This document shows, in pieces, positions 5,917 through 13,323 of a stretch of DNA of 13,336 nucleotides. Position numbers and translations under genes: made by a program. Below the pieces are notes generated by a model. That model saw only the letters and a program-made list of their open reading frames with translations. It was not told the DNA's origin and searched no databases. The number at the start of each line of letters is the position of its first letter. Position 1 is the stretch's first letter. The stretch comes from an uncultured Lachnospiraceae bacterium (GTDB lineage: Bacteria; Bacillota_A; Clostridia; Lachnospirales; Lachnospiraceae). The stretch lies in NCBI GenBank assembly GCA_902787595.1, contig CADAHD010000026.1:1-13336 (forward strand), given 5' to 3'.

Positions 5917-8190
5917 ATGGCAGGAAAAGACAAAGTTAAAGGGAAAAATTCGTCTGCCGGGATCATCAGGGCGGGACTTATCGTTCTTATAGTCTGTATC
6001 GTTCTCAGCGTTGCGATGGTATTGATGCAGCAGAGCACATACCGTAAGCAGGTTTCTTCGGAGTTCCATCAGCAGCATATGAGCATGAGCGAATATCTTA
6101 ACAGCCTTCTTGTCGGATACGGCCAGGGCATCACAAGCGTGGCGTGGACCATGATGGATACAGACCGGGAAACCATATTGGCGCGAATAGAAACAACGCG
6201 TGAGCTTACAGCGTTGGAACATATATATTATATAGATCCGGAAGGAAATCTGACTATAGACGGTGAAGCTGCCGAGGGCGGTTCTGTCATGATGTTCGAG
6301 CAGCTGCAGGAGCTCAATTATCCCAAATCAAATGCATATATCGGACTTGCGCCTTCGGCGGTAAGGCTGTTTGTAGACCGCAGGGTCTTGATAGCGGCGC
6401 CCGTGCGTACGGCTGATTACGGGATAATAGGCGTGGTATTTTCTACCATAGACATAGACAGCATATTCAGGTCGGATGCTTTTGCATATCAGACGGCGAA
6501 GGGGCAGTGCCTGGTGGTAAGCGACAGCGGAGAGATGATATCGGGCAGCAGCGGCCATAATATCATCAGCATGAATGATGACAGTTTTCAGCTGGGGCTG
6601 CTGGCGCATTCCGATGGCAAGGGGCTCAGCAAGCGCGCTGTTCAGGATTATAATTATGATATAGCAAAGAGAGAAAGCGGCTTTGTGAATATCACCACAA
6701 AAGAAGGCTACAACATGCAGGTCAGCTATTCACCGCTCAACGGCTGCGACCGCATGTTCTTAGTGAGCTGCTTCCAGGATAATCTGGTGGATGAAAGGAT
6801 AAAGCCTCTTATCTTTTCGAGCGTGATAACCTGCTCGATCATTACGGTGCTCATGATAGCGGCTCTTACCGTGGTGTGGGCTACGGCAAAGAGGACCAAC
6901 CTCACCGTAGAGCGCCTGGCTTATGAGGATCCCGTCACAAAAGGCAAGAATCTCAACTATTTCAGGGAGTTCGCGCTGAACACGATGATCGCAAACAGGG
7001 AGACGCCCTTTGTTATCTATCGCTTTGATATTGCCAATTTCAGGTATATAAACGAGTCCTACGGCCATCACCGCGCCGATCAGGTGCTCATAAGCTGCAT
7101 ACAGAATTTTGAGCGCATCTTTTCGGAAAGGGAATTATGCGTGCGTATGGATGCGGACCAGTTCCTGGCGATACTTATAAACGATTCGCTGCTTGATAAA
7201 AGGATCGACGAGTATACGAACGCCGTTAATGCGGACGCGCGCGGCAATCAGATCAAGTATCCGGTACGTTTTAAATACGGTATCTATCCCATCAAGAAGC
7301 ATGATCATGATATAGATGTGATGATAGATCATGCAAACGTGGCAAAGAAGACCATAAAGAGCGACTCCAAGGAGACTAAAGCGCTCTATACCGAACGCTT
7401 TGTCGATGACATGCGCAAGGTCGATCATATCGAAAGCTCCATGCAGAAGGCGCTGGCGGAGAACGAGTTTAAGGTTTATCTGCAGACCAAGTGGGATATA
7501 ATCGATAACAAGGTGACGGGCGCCGAAGCTTTGGTACGCTGGTTAAGACCAAACGGCAGCGTGCTGGGACCGGAACAGTTTGTGCCCATCTTTGAGAATA
7601 ACGGTTTTATCGAACAGCTTGATTTCTATACGCTGGAAAGCGTGTGCATGCGCATGCGTGAGATGATGGATGAAGGTATAGAAGTGGTTCCCGTATCCGT
7701 TAACCAGTCCAGGCTGCTGCTGCACAGTCCGGATTATGTTGAGAATGTCGAAAAGGTGCTGAAGCAGTATCAGATCCCGCCCGGGGCTATTGAACTGGAG
7801 ATAACCGAGAGCGTATTCGATACCGAAAAAGAAGAGATGATAGCCATCATACGCAGGCTCAAGCTTCTGGGCGTAAGGCTTTCCATGGACGATTTCGGTA
7901 CAGGCTATTCTTCACTCAACATGCTTACGGAAGTGCCTTTTGATGTAATAAAGATAGACGGCGAATACTTTGCCCGCAGCGCGGAGAGCAGATCTGAGCG
8001 CATGGTGCTGGGCAAGATAGTTGATATAATCAAGGATCTGGGCATGGAAGTGGTATGCGAAGGCGTAGAGAATGAGGCTCAGGTTGAATATCTGAAGACT
8101 ACGGGCTGCAGAAAGGTTCAGGGTTATTATTTCTCGATACCTGTGCCGGAGCCTGAATTTATAACACGTTATCTTAAGAAGAATGAATAA
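5917..8190 (+). CDS. Membrane c-di-GMP phosphodiesterase (degenerate GGDEF, intact EAL)
   Basis: This 757-residue protein has TM1 at about 13-36, an external region at about 37-297 that looks like a Cache-type sensor (YYIDPEGNLTIDG, then PVRTADYGIIGVVFSTIDI), and TM2 at about 298-322. A GGDEF domain (about 333-490) and an EAL domain (about 508-755) follow. The GGDEF fold is recognisable from FRYINESYGHHRADQVL, but the signature is MDADQF (411-416), so cyclase activity is unlikely. The EAL residues are complete: Glu537 in GAEALVRW, Asn596, Glu628 in LEITES, Asp658/Asp659 in DDFGTGYSSL, Lys679, Glu715 and Gln735. It should therefore hydrolyse c-di-GMP to pGpG on an external cue. The frame could begin at GTG 5884, but that codon lies at the predicted transcription start. 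The ATG at 5917 follows GGGGGAGG (5907-5914), though with only two bases between. The stop overlaps queH. Confidence 0.93.
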   Translation: MAGKDKVKGKNSSAGIIRAGLIVLIVCIVLSVAMVLMQQSTYRKQVSSEFHQQHMSMSEYLNSLLVGYGQGITSVAWTMMDTDRETILARIETTRELTALEHIYYIDPEGNLTIDGEAAEGGSVMMFEQLQELNYPKSNAYIGLAPSAVRLFVDRRVLIAAPVRTADYGIIGVVFSTIDIDSIFRSDAFAYQTAKGQCLVVSDSGEMISGSSGHNIISMNDDSFQLGLLAHSDGKGLSKRAVQDYNYDIAKRESGFVNITTKEGYNMQVSYSPLNGCDRMFLVSCFQDNLVDERIKPLIFSSVITCSIITVLMIAALTVVWATAKRTNLTVERLAYEDPVTKGKNLNYFREFALNTMIANRETPFVIYRFDIANFRYINESYGHHRADQVLISCIQNFERIFSERELCVRMDADQFLAILINDSLLDKRIDEYTNAVNADARGNQIKYPVRFKYGIYPIKKHDHDIDVMIDHANVAKKTIKSDSKETKALYTERFVDDMRKVDHIESSMQKALAENEFKVYLQTKWDIIDNKVTGAEALVRWLRPNGSVLGPEQFVPIFENNGFIEQLDFYTLESVCMRMREMMDEGIEVVPVSVNQSRLLLHSPDYVENVEKVLKQYQIPPGAIELEITESVFDTEKEEMIAIIRRLKLLGVRLSMDDFGTGYSSLNMLTEVPFDVIKIDGEYFARSAESRSERMVLGKIVDIIKDLGMEVVCEGVENEAQVEYLKTTGCRKVQGYYFSIPVPEPEFITRYLKKNE

Positions 8191-8833
8191 GACCAATTAC
8201 CAAAAGCTGCTGGATGACAGGATAAAGAGTCTGGGAGGCGTCAAAAAGAAGCTGCTGCTGCACAGTTGCTGCGCACCCTGCAGCAGTGCCTGCCTGGAAT
8301 ATCTGGCGTCATATTTTGACATAACCGTATATTATTATAATCCCAATATCACGGCAAAGGAAGAATACGAGCACAGGGTTGCAGAGCAGCAGCGCCTTAT
8401 AAGGGAGCTGTCCGCTGATGTGGCTGCAGAGATTAAATTTGCAGAGGGCGTATACGAACCTTCGGTATTTCTGGAAGCTGTAAAAGGTTTTGAAAACTGC
8501 CCGGAGGGCGGAGACCGCTGCCGCATATGTTTTAAGCTGAGACTTTCATCAGCAGGCCGTTATGCGGCGGAAAACAGCTTTGATATGTTCACCACGACCC
8601 TTACGATATCGCCCTTAAAGAATGCGCAGCTTCTTAACGAGCTGGGACTTGAGACTGCGGAAGAATGCGGCGTTGAGTATCTGACATCGGATTTTAAGAA
8701 AAAGAACGGATATAAGCGTTCCATCGAGCTGTCCGCAAAATACGGCCTGTACAGGCAGGACTACTGCGGATGCGCATTCAGCAGGGCGCAGCGGGAGCGT
8801 GAGAAGGCGGCTGCCGGTATCAGGAAAGAATAA
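8183..8833 (+). CDS. queH: Epoxyqueuosine reductase QueH
   Basis: This 216-residue soluble protein matches the QueH (former DUF208) family, which reduces epoxyqueuosine to queuosine at the tRNA wobble position and replaces the unrelated QueG. The metal and redox cysteines are in place: LLLHSCCAPCSS (Cys29, Cys30, Cys33), GGDRCRICFKLRL (Cys113, Cys116) and DYCGCAFS (Cys195, Cys197). The segment TTTLTISPLKN is also typical. The ATG overlaps the end of the phosphodiesterase gene by 8 bases (8183-8190), with an A-rich, weak ribosome-binding site (AAGAAG) inside that gene, so it is probably translated by coupling and shares its promoter. No other queuosine gene is in the window. The length is normal and no defect is visible. 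Confidence 0.95.
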   Translation: MNKTNYQKLLDDRIKSLGGVKKKLLLHSCCAPCSSACLEYLASYFDITVYYYNPNITAKEEYEHRVAEQQRLIRELSADVAAEIKFAEGVYEPSVFLEAVKGFENCPEGGDRCRICFKLRLSSAGRYAAENSFDMFTTTLTISPLKNAQLLNELGLETAEECGVEYLTSDFKKKNGYKRSIELSAKYGLYRQDYCGCAFSRAQREREKAAAGIRKE

Positions 8834-8841
8834 GTCTTCAT

Positions 8842-8876
8842 GGGGCGCAGGCCCCGGGGAGCTTTATCAATAAAGC
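8842..8876 (+). promoter_or_regulatory. Two small hairpins just before a ribosome-binding site
   Basis: GGGGC (8842-8846) can pair with GCCCC (8851-8855), and GCTTTA (8861-8866) with TAAAGC (8871-8876). The second hairpin ends directly against GGAGGT (8877-8882), the ribosome-binding site of the next gene. There is no T-run, so these are not Rho-independent terminators. They may tune translation or protect the downstream message, but this is speculative. Confidence 0.4.
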
Positions 8877-8889
8877 GGAGGTAAAAATA

Positions 8890-9111
8890 ATGGAAAAGAC
8901 AGCACCCGAATACAGCGGGACAACACAGATGTTTCTGGAAGTGGATAATGCGCAGTATGAGCTGGGCAGCGTTATGGAGAAGGCAAAGGCAGACTACGCG
9001 GCCAACAACAAAGAAAAGCTGAAGGACATAAAGCTTTATGTCAAGCCCGAAGACGGAAAGGCTTATTATACCGCTAACGGCGGCACGGTAAGCGGAAGCG
9101 TGGACTTGTAA
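8890..9111 (+). CDS. Small DUF6465-like protein
   Basis: This 73-residue acidic, soluble protein has no membrane segment. It pairs a short beta strand (QMFLEVDNAQYEL) with a lysine-rich helix (VMEKAKADYAANN), then the segment DIKLYVKPEDGKAYYTANGG and a C-terminal GSVDL. The pattern of L-Y-V-K-P-E-D-G-K, Y-Y and a terminal G-S-hydrophobic-D-hydrophobic is, as I recall it, that of DUF6465, a family common in Lachnospiraceae with no known function; this was not checked. The start has GGAGGT eight bases upstream. No promoter is seen in the 56-base gap after queH, so it may be read from the same transcript. The -35 of the following gene's promoter overlaps its stop codon. Confidence 0.75.
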   Translation: MEKTAPEYSGTTQMFLEVDNAQYELGSVMEKAKADYAANNKEKLKDIKLYVKPEDGKAYYTANGGTVSGSVDL

Positions 9112-9134
9112 ATAAAGTGCATAAATGGTATAAT
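9106..9134 (+). promoter_or_regulatory. Promoter of the FliD-like gene
   Basis: TTGTAA (9106-9111) and a perfect TATAAT (9129-9134) are 17 bases apart, and TGG directly before the -10 makes it an extended -10 promoter. The -35 covers the stop codon of the DUF6465-like gene. The -10 overlaps an 8-bp palindrome TAATATTA (9131-9138). Transcription should start near 9141, giving a leader of about 40 bases. Confidence 0.75.
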
Positions 9135-9181
9135 ATTATCGGTACTATAGTCATGTCATACGCATTCAAGGAGGAAAGGTT

Positions 9182-10024
9182 ATGGCAGGTATCAGTGGAT
9201 TAAGTTCAGGCGTCAATTATTCCGTGCTCTTCGGAGGAAACTCCGATAAGCAGTCTTCGGTCGATTACAGCAGCATTATGAATCTGGATCTGGCTGAGGT
9301 GGCTTCGGTACGGAAAGGCAGCTACGGAAAGCTGCTCAAGAGCTACTACGCGCAGGAAAAGGCTGATGCAAAGTCTTCTGTCGGAGATACCGATGCAAAG
9401 CTCACCAATATAAAGAGCGATGTGGATAAACTCAGCATGGCGGCAGATGCGCTGGGCAGCAGCAGTCTTTATAAGACAAAGACGGTTACCGACGATAACG
9501 GAAAAAAGAGCGAAGTATTGGAAAATCCGGATAAGGCGGCCGGCGCTGTTAAGGATTTTGTCAAGGCTTACAATGCTGCCATAGATTCGGCAGGTGATTC
9601 CGATACAAAGAGTGTATTACGAAACGGCGGCTGGATGGCAAACACGTCAAAGCAGAACGCCAGACTGCTGGCCGAGGCAGGTATCACAATCGGATCGGAC
9701 GATAAGCTCAGCTTTAACGAGAATACCTTTAAGAAGGCAAATGCTTCCACGGTAAAGGAATTGTTCGCCGGCGTTGATTCTTATGCGGCGCAGGTGGGCG
9801 CAAAGGCAGATGCCATAAGCAGGGCTACGCAGAATGCGGGGGCTGCTACCTATAATGCCAGAGGCAACTGGTCGACCCAGGCAAACAATATGGCAAAGGA
9901 AAGCATAGCAAAGCTTACAGGCAGTACTGAGGAAAAGGAAGAAGAGAACGATCCTTCAAAAAAGATAACGATCAATGAAGAAACGCTGCAGCAGGCGACG
10001 ACTTTATTGAACGGACTGAATTGA
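9182..10024 (+). CDS. FliD-like small protein without a flagellar context
   Basis: This 280-residue protein is rich in Ala, Ser, Lys and Asp, with no cysteine, no signal peptide and no membrane segment. The start (MAGISGLSSGVNYSVLFGG) and the segment NLDLAEVASVRKGSYGKLLK (34-53) recall a family of Lachnospiraceae hypothetical proteins I remember but cannot verify. Residues about 120-215 resemble the C-terminal part of the flagellar cap FliD: AAGAVKDFVKAYNAAI, then LLAEAGITIGSDDKLSFNE and TVKELFAG. It is much shorter than FliD (usually over 400 residues) and lacks the large middle domains. The tail has an acidic, disordered-looking stretch (about 248-260). A strong AAGGAGG lies seven bases before the ATG, and it has its own promoter and terminator. 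It may be exported like flagellar axial proteins or act in the cytoplasm; the role is unknown. Confidence 0.8.
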   Translation: MAGISGLSSGVNYSVLFGGNSDKQSSVDYSSIMNLDLAEVASVRKGSYGKLLKSYYAQEKADAKSSVGDTDAKLTNIKSDVDKLSMAADALGSSSLYKTKTVTDDNGKKSEVLENPDKAAGAVKDFVKAYNAAIDSAGDSDTKSVLRNGGWMANTSKQNARLLAEAGITIGSDDKLSFNENTFKKANASTVKELFAGVDSYAAQVGAKADAISRATQNAGAATYNARGNWSTQANNMAKESIAKLTGSTEEKEEENDPSKKITINEETLQQATTLLNGLN

Positions 10025-10052
10025 AATATTAAGTGACAGTATTGAGAGAAAG

Positions 10053-10082
10053 AAAGCGGGTGCCTTAAGCATCCGCTTTTCG
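10053..10082 (+). terminator. Terminator between convergent genes, probably bidirectional
   Basis: AAAGCGGGTGC (10053-10063) pairs with GCATCCGCTTT (10069-10079), 11 bp including one G-T wobble, with a CTTAA loop and a T-run on the plus strand. On the minus strand the same stem runs into TTTCTTTCTCT-like sequence and lies 50 bases past the permease stop, so it may serve both transcripts. Confidence 0.88.
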
Positions 10083-10132
10083 TTATGTACAGGGCCGCCT
10101 GCGTGTGCAGGGCTTCGTTATACTTACTCGAT

Positions 10133-11209
10133 CTACATCAGGTAGAAGCTGCTCATGAATACCCACTTGAGCGTGCGCATCATGGGTATGAACTGCCCCA
10201 GGTCAATGAATACCGGGGAGAATATCAGGCAGGACAGGAGATATACAGGCATGAACGCGTATATCACGGATCTGCCGCGTATCAGCGTGGTGATCAGCAG
10301 CAAAAATGCCAGGCATATGAGCTGATACAATATAAGCCGTCCCAGCTCGGCAAATATATTGCCCTCTGCAAGACCGGGGATGAAAATGATGCATAAGAAT
10401 GCAAGCAGGGAGCATAAGAGCATGGGGGCCAGTATCATTACCACACGCACGGACAAACGCGCATAAAGAGGGTTTTCCGCAGCGTTATAATAGGTCAGCG
10501 CGCCGGTAAATCCGGCAAGCAGTATGATCACAGCCAGCAGACCTTTTAAAGGAGAGAGCAGGACAGCGTTTCTGGATACTGCATGGGATTTGGGAGTGTT
10601 CTCGTAAAGGAAGGAGAAGGTGGAACCGTCCTGCTGGTGGGCAGCCTGTTCCCTGAGTACTTCTTCCTCACTGATAAGATCCGGTATAACATCGGCCAGC
10701 GCGCTGCGGTCTTTTAAGTAATCCAGGAAAATAGGGCCGGATAAGCAATCGAAGATGGCAGCGTAGACAGTTTCGCTTACAAGAGCGGTCAGACTGCTTT
10801 TGGGAGAAGTGAGCACGGGGATAAGGTTCTTTTTATCGCCATCGCGCATGCGGTCGAAAAGATCGGCGGGGATCACATAGGCACATTCCAGATCGCCGGA
10901 AACAACGCCGGCGCGCAGTTCATTCATTTCCTCAAAGCCTTTAAAGGAAAAGAGTGAATCGGGATCGCCGTGATCGAGTATAGAGGTAAGAGCTGCCATA
11001 TCGTCTGCATAATCATCAAAAGCGATGGGCTCTTCTTCGTCGTCGACAATTATATAACCTGCGGCGATAGTATCGTCTACGCCGGTATCATAGCTTACCA
11101 CTGCGGGAATGAGGGTGGCGGCTACAGGCAGGGCCAGCAGCAGTACCAGGAAGGCAGGGGTAAGTATCAGGCTTCTTAATCTGAATAAGAGCAGTCGTAT
11201 GGGATTCAT
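10133..11209 (-). CDS. ABC-2 type exporter permease, second subunit
   Basis: This 358-residue protein has one membrane segment near the start (about 13-36), an external domain of about 180 residues, and a membrane block at about 221-240, 252-278, 289-309 and 315-335. This is the layout of the ABC2_membrane_3 group, in which a large external domain separates TM1 from the rest. It shares its general plan with the permease encoded just upstream, and the two should form the heteromeric channel of one exporter. Compared with that neighbour it ends (FIPMMRTLKWVFMSSFYLM) where a sixth membrane helix would be expected; no continuation is visible in another frame. The start ATG overlaps the previous stop in TGATG, and only a weak ribosome-binding site is visible, so translation is probably coupled. 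The substrate is not predictable. Confidence 0.85.
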   Translation of the reverse strand: MNPIRLLLFRLRSLILTPAFLVLLLALPVAATLIPAVVSYDTGVDDTIAAGYIIVDDEEEPIAFDDYADDMAALTSILDHGDPDSLFSFKGFEEMNELRAGVVSGDLECAYVIPADLFDRMRDGDKKNLIPVLTSPKSSLTALVSETVYAAIFDCLSGPIFLDYLKDRSALADVIPDLISEEEVLREQAAHQQDGSTFSFLYENTPKSHAVSRNAVLLSPLKGLLAVIILLAGFTGALTYYNAAENPLYARLSVRVVMILAPMLLCSLLAFLCIIFIPGLAEGNIFAELGRLILYQLICLAFLLLITTLIRGRSVIYAFMPVYLLSCLIFSPVFIDLGQFIPMMRTLKWVFMSSFYLM

Positions 11210-12393
11210 CAGCGGGCCGCCTTTCTGAGCTTAAATATCAGCCAGGCGGCGGCAAACAGGCCTGCGCTCCAGAGAGCCAGGGGCAGAAGCTCCGGATCTG
11301 AGCTGCCTCCGTTTAAGAAAAAGGCCAGACTGTGGTGCAGCGGCGCAAAAGGCAGCGCGTTTCCTATAGTTAATATGGGGCCGGGCAGAAATGCTGCCGG
11401 CAGTATGGCTCCGCATAAGAAGAGCATAGCTATGCACAGTATTATCTGCACCATTATGGCTCCGGCTTCGGTAAAGAGCTGCTCCAGCAGAAGCGCCAGA
11501 GAAGTGATGAGGCAGGAACACAGCAATATCATAAGAATACTCTTTATATCAAAGCTGATCCGGAAATCGTCGCCGGCTTTTGAAAAGATGAGCATTCCGC
11601 AGAGCATCAGAAGAAAATATAACAGGCTGTTGACCAGGTATTTTACGATAAGATACAAAAGGGGGCTTGTTCTGTCGGAGAACAGCAGCTGATAAAAGCC
11701 GGGATCTTCACGCCTGAGAGAAGGCGCAAAGCATATATGCGAAAAGGATATCAGAAGGATCAGCGCTGTTGCGGCGTAAGTATATATGGCCGGGAGAGTG
11801 TCTTCTGTATAGAAGAGACGCTCGCGGGACAATACATATGAAAAGTTGAGCATGTCTATATCGTTATAGGCGTCCCAGAGCTCATTAGCCATTCCTGCTT
11901 TTTCATAGAGGGTGGCGGCTGCGTAGGTTGAGGCCTGCGCGGAAGACAGCAGCTTCATGCCCGCGTGGGTCAGCTCATAGAGAAAAACGTTCGATAAGCT
12001 CTGTTCTTTGGAGAAGACCACCTGCACGGGAAAGTTATCGCCGTAGAGTATGCTGTTTATGGTATCTTCAGGCAGCAAAAGCACGGCGACAAGTTCGCCG
12101 CGGTTTAAACGGTTCATGGCTTTATCTTCGTCCATTATCTCAAAATCCAGGGCGAAGGCTGCGGATTCCATTCCCGACAGGTAATCGATGAGCATATCGA
12201 TATAGCGGCTGTCGGATTCATCGGTGACCACGCCTACGGTGGCGCGGGCTACGGCTTCACCTTCATAAAGACTGCGTGATAAGGAGGAATAGATCATGCC
12301 TATCAGCACGCCGAAAATAAGCAGTGCTGCAAAGAATACCGGCAGACAATGAAGGGCTTTTTTGGTTTCGAGCTTTAACAGTTTAAGGAACAT
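11209..12393 (-). CDS. ABC-2 type exporter permease, first subunit
   Basis: This 394-residue protein has TM1 at about 15-36, an external domain at about 37-200, then five membrane segments (about 201-222, 245-270, 284-305, 311-336, 370-388), the six-helix plan of ABC2_membrane_3 permeases. The external domain has the alternating strand and helix pattern usual in this group (VGVVTDE, then LNRGELVAVLLLPED). The LPFAPLHHSLAFFLNGG segment between the last two helices resembles the P-x-x-x-x-x-x-x-F-x-N-G region of drug and ion exporters of this type. The ATG lies 11 bases inside the end of the ATPase gene and has AAAGGAGA about five bases upstream. With the ATPase and the second permease it makes one exporter. 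The substrate is unknown; lipid, antimicrobial peptide or ion export are all possible. Confidence 0.9.
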   Translation of the reverse strand: MFLKLLKLETKKALHCLPVFFAALLIFGVLIGMIYSSLSRSLYEGEAVARATVGVVTDESDSRYIDMLIDYLSGMESAAFALDFEIMDEDKAMNRLNRGELVAVLLLPEDTINSILYGDNFPVQVVFSKEQSLSNVFLYELTHAGMKLLSSAQASTYAAATLYEKAGMANELWDAYNDIDMLNFSYVLSRERLFYTEDTLPAIYTYAATALILLISFSHICFAPSLRREDPGFYQLLFSDRTSPLLYLIVKYLVNSLLYFLLMLCGMLIFSKAGDDFRISFDIKSILMILLCSCLITSLALLLEQLFTEAGAIMVQIILCIAMLFLCGAILPAAFLPGPILTIGNALPFAPLHHSLAFFLNGGSSDPELLPLALWSAGLFAAAWLIFKLRKAAR

Positions 12394-13096
12394 CGCGTTC
12401 TCCTTTTATCACGCTTATCAGCTCGTCGCCGCGTACAACCCTGCTGCTCTTGTGAAGATTACCGTCACGCATCAGACAGAGCAGGGTTATTATGGAAAGA
12501 TCTTCTTCATCATGTGTGGTGAGCAGAAGCGTGCGGCCTATCTCATGAAAAGCCGCCAGATATTCGCGTATCTCTGCTTTGTAGCAAAGGTCGAGAGCTG
12601 CCGCGGGCTCGTCCATGATAAGGATCTGCGGATCGTTAATAAGCGCAGTGGCCAGACTTACACGTTTTCGCATGCCGCCGGACAGAGCTTTGACAGGCTT
12701 TTTGATAAATTCCTTGATATTGAGCATCTGCACTGCTGGCAGTTCCAGAGCTGCATCCAGCTGTTTGGCCGGGCCTTTGAGCCACAGAAGCAGATTGTCG
12801 CGCACGCTCAGCTCAGGCAGGAGCGGATCGGTCTGGGGAACATAGCCTATGAGTTTTGAACGCATCTTCTTATCTTTGGTAAGATCGCAGTTCCCGTACA
12901 TTATGGAAGCGCCGGGACAGCGCCTTACGCCGGCCAGTATCGACAGCAGCGTGGATTTGCCGCTTCCGTTGGCGCCCAGTATGGCGATACTCTCTCCTAA
13001 AGGAAGGGAAAAGTTCAGATTTTTAAGTACATGGTTCTTTCTATATGAGTAGTCAATACCGCTGACTTCTATTGAATTTATAATTTGTCCGTCCAT
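12383..13096 (-). CDS. ABC exporter ATP-binding protein
   Basis: This 237-residue single nucleotide-binding domain has every motif: Walker A GANGSGKST (41-49), Q-loop GYVPQTD (Gln88), signature LSGGMRKR (138-145), Walker B ILIMDEPAAALD (158-169, catalytic Glu163) and H-loop TTHDEED (His195). It powers export with the two permeases that follow in the same operon. A TTG at 13100-13102 extends the frame by two codons, but GGGAGG (13104-13109) sits seven bases before the ATG at 13094-13096, so that ATG is the better start. The predicted transcription start is only about 14 bases before it. The CCYKAE-free helical part and the short C-terminus are ordinary for ABC-2 ATPases; the substrate cannot be read from this subunit. 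Confidence 0.96.
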   Translation of the reverse strand: MDGQIINSIEVSGIDYSYRKNHVLKNLNFSLPLGESIAILGANGSGKSTLLSILAGVRRCPGASIMYGNCDLTKDKKMRSKLIGYVPQTDPLLPELSVRDNLLLWLKGPAKQLDAALELPAVQMLNIKEFIKKPVKALSGGMRKRVSLATALINDPQILIMDEPAAALDLCYKAEIREYLAAFHEIGRTLLLTTHDEEDLSIITLLCLMRDGNLHKSSRVVRGDELISVIKGERDVP

Positions 13097-13116
13097 AAAC
13101 AAACCTCCCGCAGGAG

Positions 13117-13145
13117 ATTTTACCGAAAAACAGGCCTTTTGTCAA
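13117..13145 (-). promoter_or_regulatory. Strong promoter of the ABC exporter operon
   Basis: On the minus strand a perfect TTGACA (13145-13140) and TAAAAT (13122-13117) are separated by 17 bases, close to sigma-A consensus. The start point should be near 13110, directly before the ribosome-binding site at 13109-13104, so the leader would be about 14 bases. Confidence 0.85.
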
Positions 13146-13198
13146 AAAAGCAGGGGACTTTTTTTGCTATAACGCGGATAGAGGGGAAAGGGCGTTTT

Positions 13199-13207
13199 TG
13201 GTATAAT
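13199..13207 (+). promoter_or_regulatory. Extended -10 promoter facing the right edge
   Basis: TGGTATAAT is a perfect extended -10 element, but the -35 region (about 13179-13184) is poor. It would start transcription near 13214 and drive whatever lies beyond the window, with the palindrome at 13246-13323 in its leader. Confidence 0.5.
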
Positions 13208-13245
13208 ATATATTGGGGTTTTGCAAGGAAGCAGCCTGTGTCATT

Positions 13246-13323
13246 CTGAGCGTGGGTGAAGTACTTAATGAGTGCAAGCGTAGCGCAGCACGAATTTAGT
13301 ACGCACCTACCTGCGGAGCTTAG
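13246..13323. repeat. Long nested imperfect palindrome
   Basis: Paired arms nest from outside in: CTGAGC (13246-13251) with GCTTAG (13318-13323), GTGGGTG (13252-13258) with CACCTAC (13304-13310), GTACTTAAT (13261-13269) with ATTTAGTAC (13294-13302, one T-T mismatch), and GTGC (13272-13275) with GCAC (13288-13291). The first two pairs each include one G-T wobble. The flank TCATTCTGAGCG resembles a dispersed intergenic repeat I remember from many bacterial genomes. The element may continue past the window edge. Only one copy is visible here. Confidence 0.7.

Noticed and set aside
9106..9140. Sigma-28 flagellar promoter before the FliD-like gene
   Set aside because: There is no GCCGATAA-type -10. 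A good sigma-A extended -10 promoter explains the site.
12362..12859. 165-residue plus-strand reading frame
   Set aside because: It is the shadow of the ABC ATPase gene, whose motifs are all intact on the other strand.
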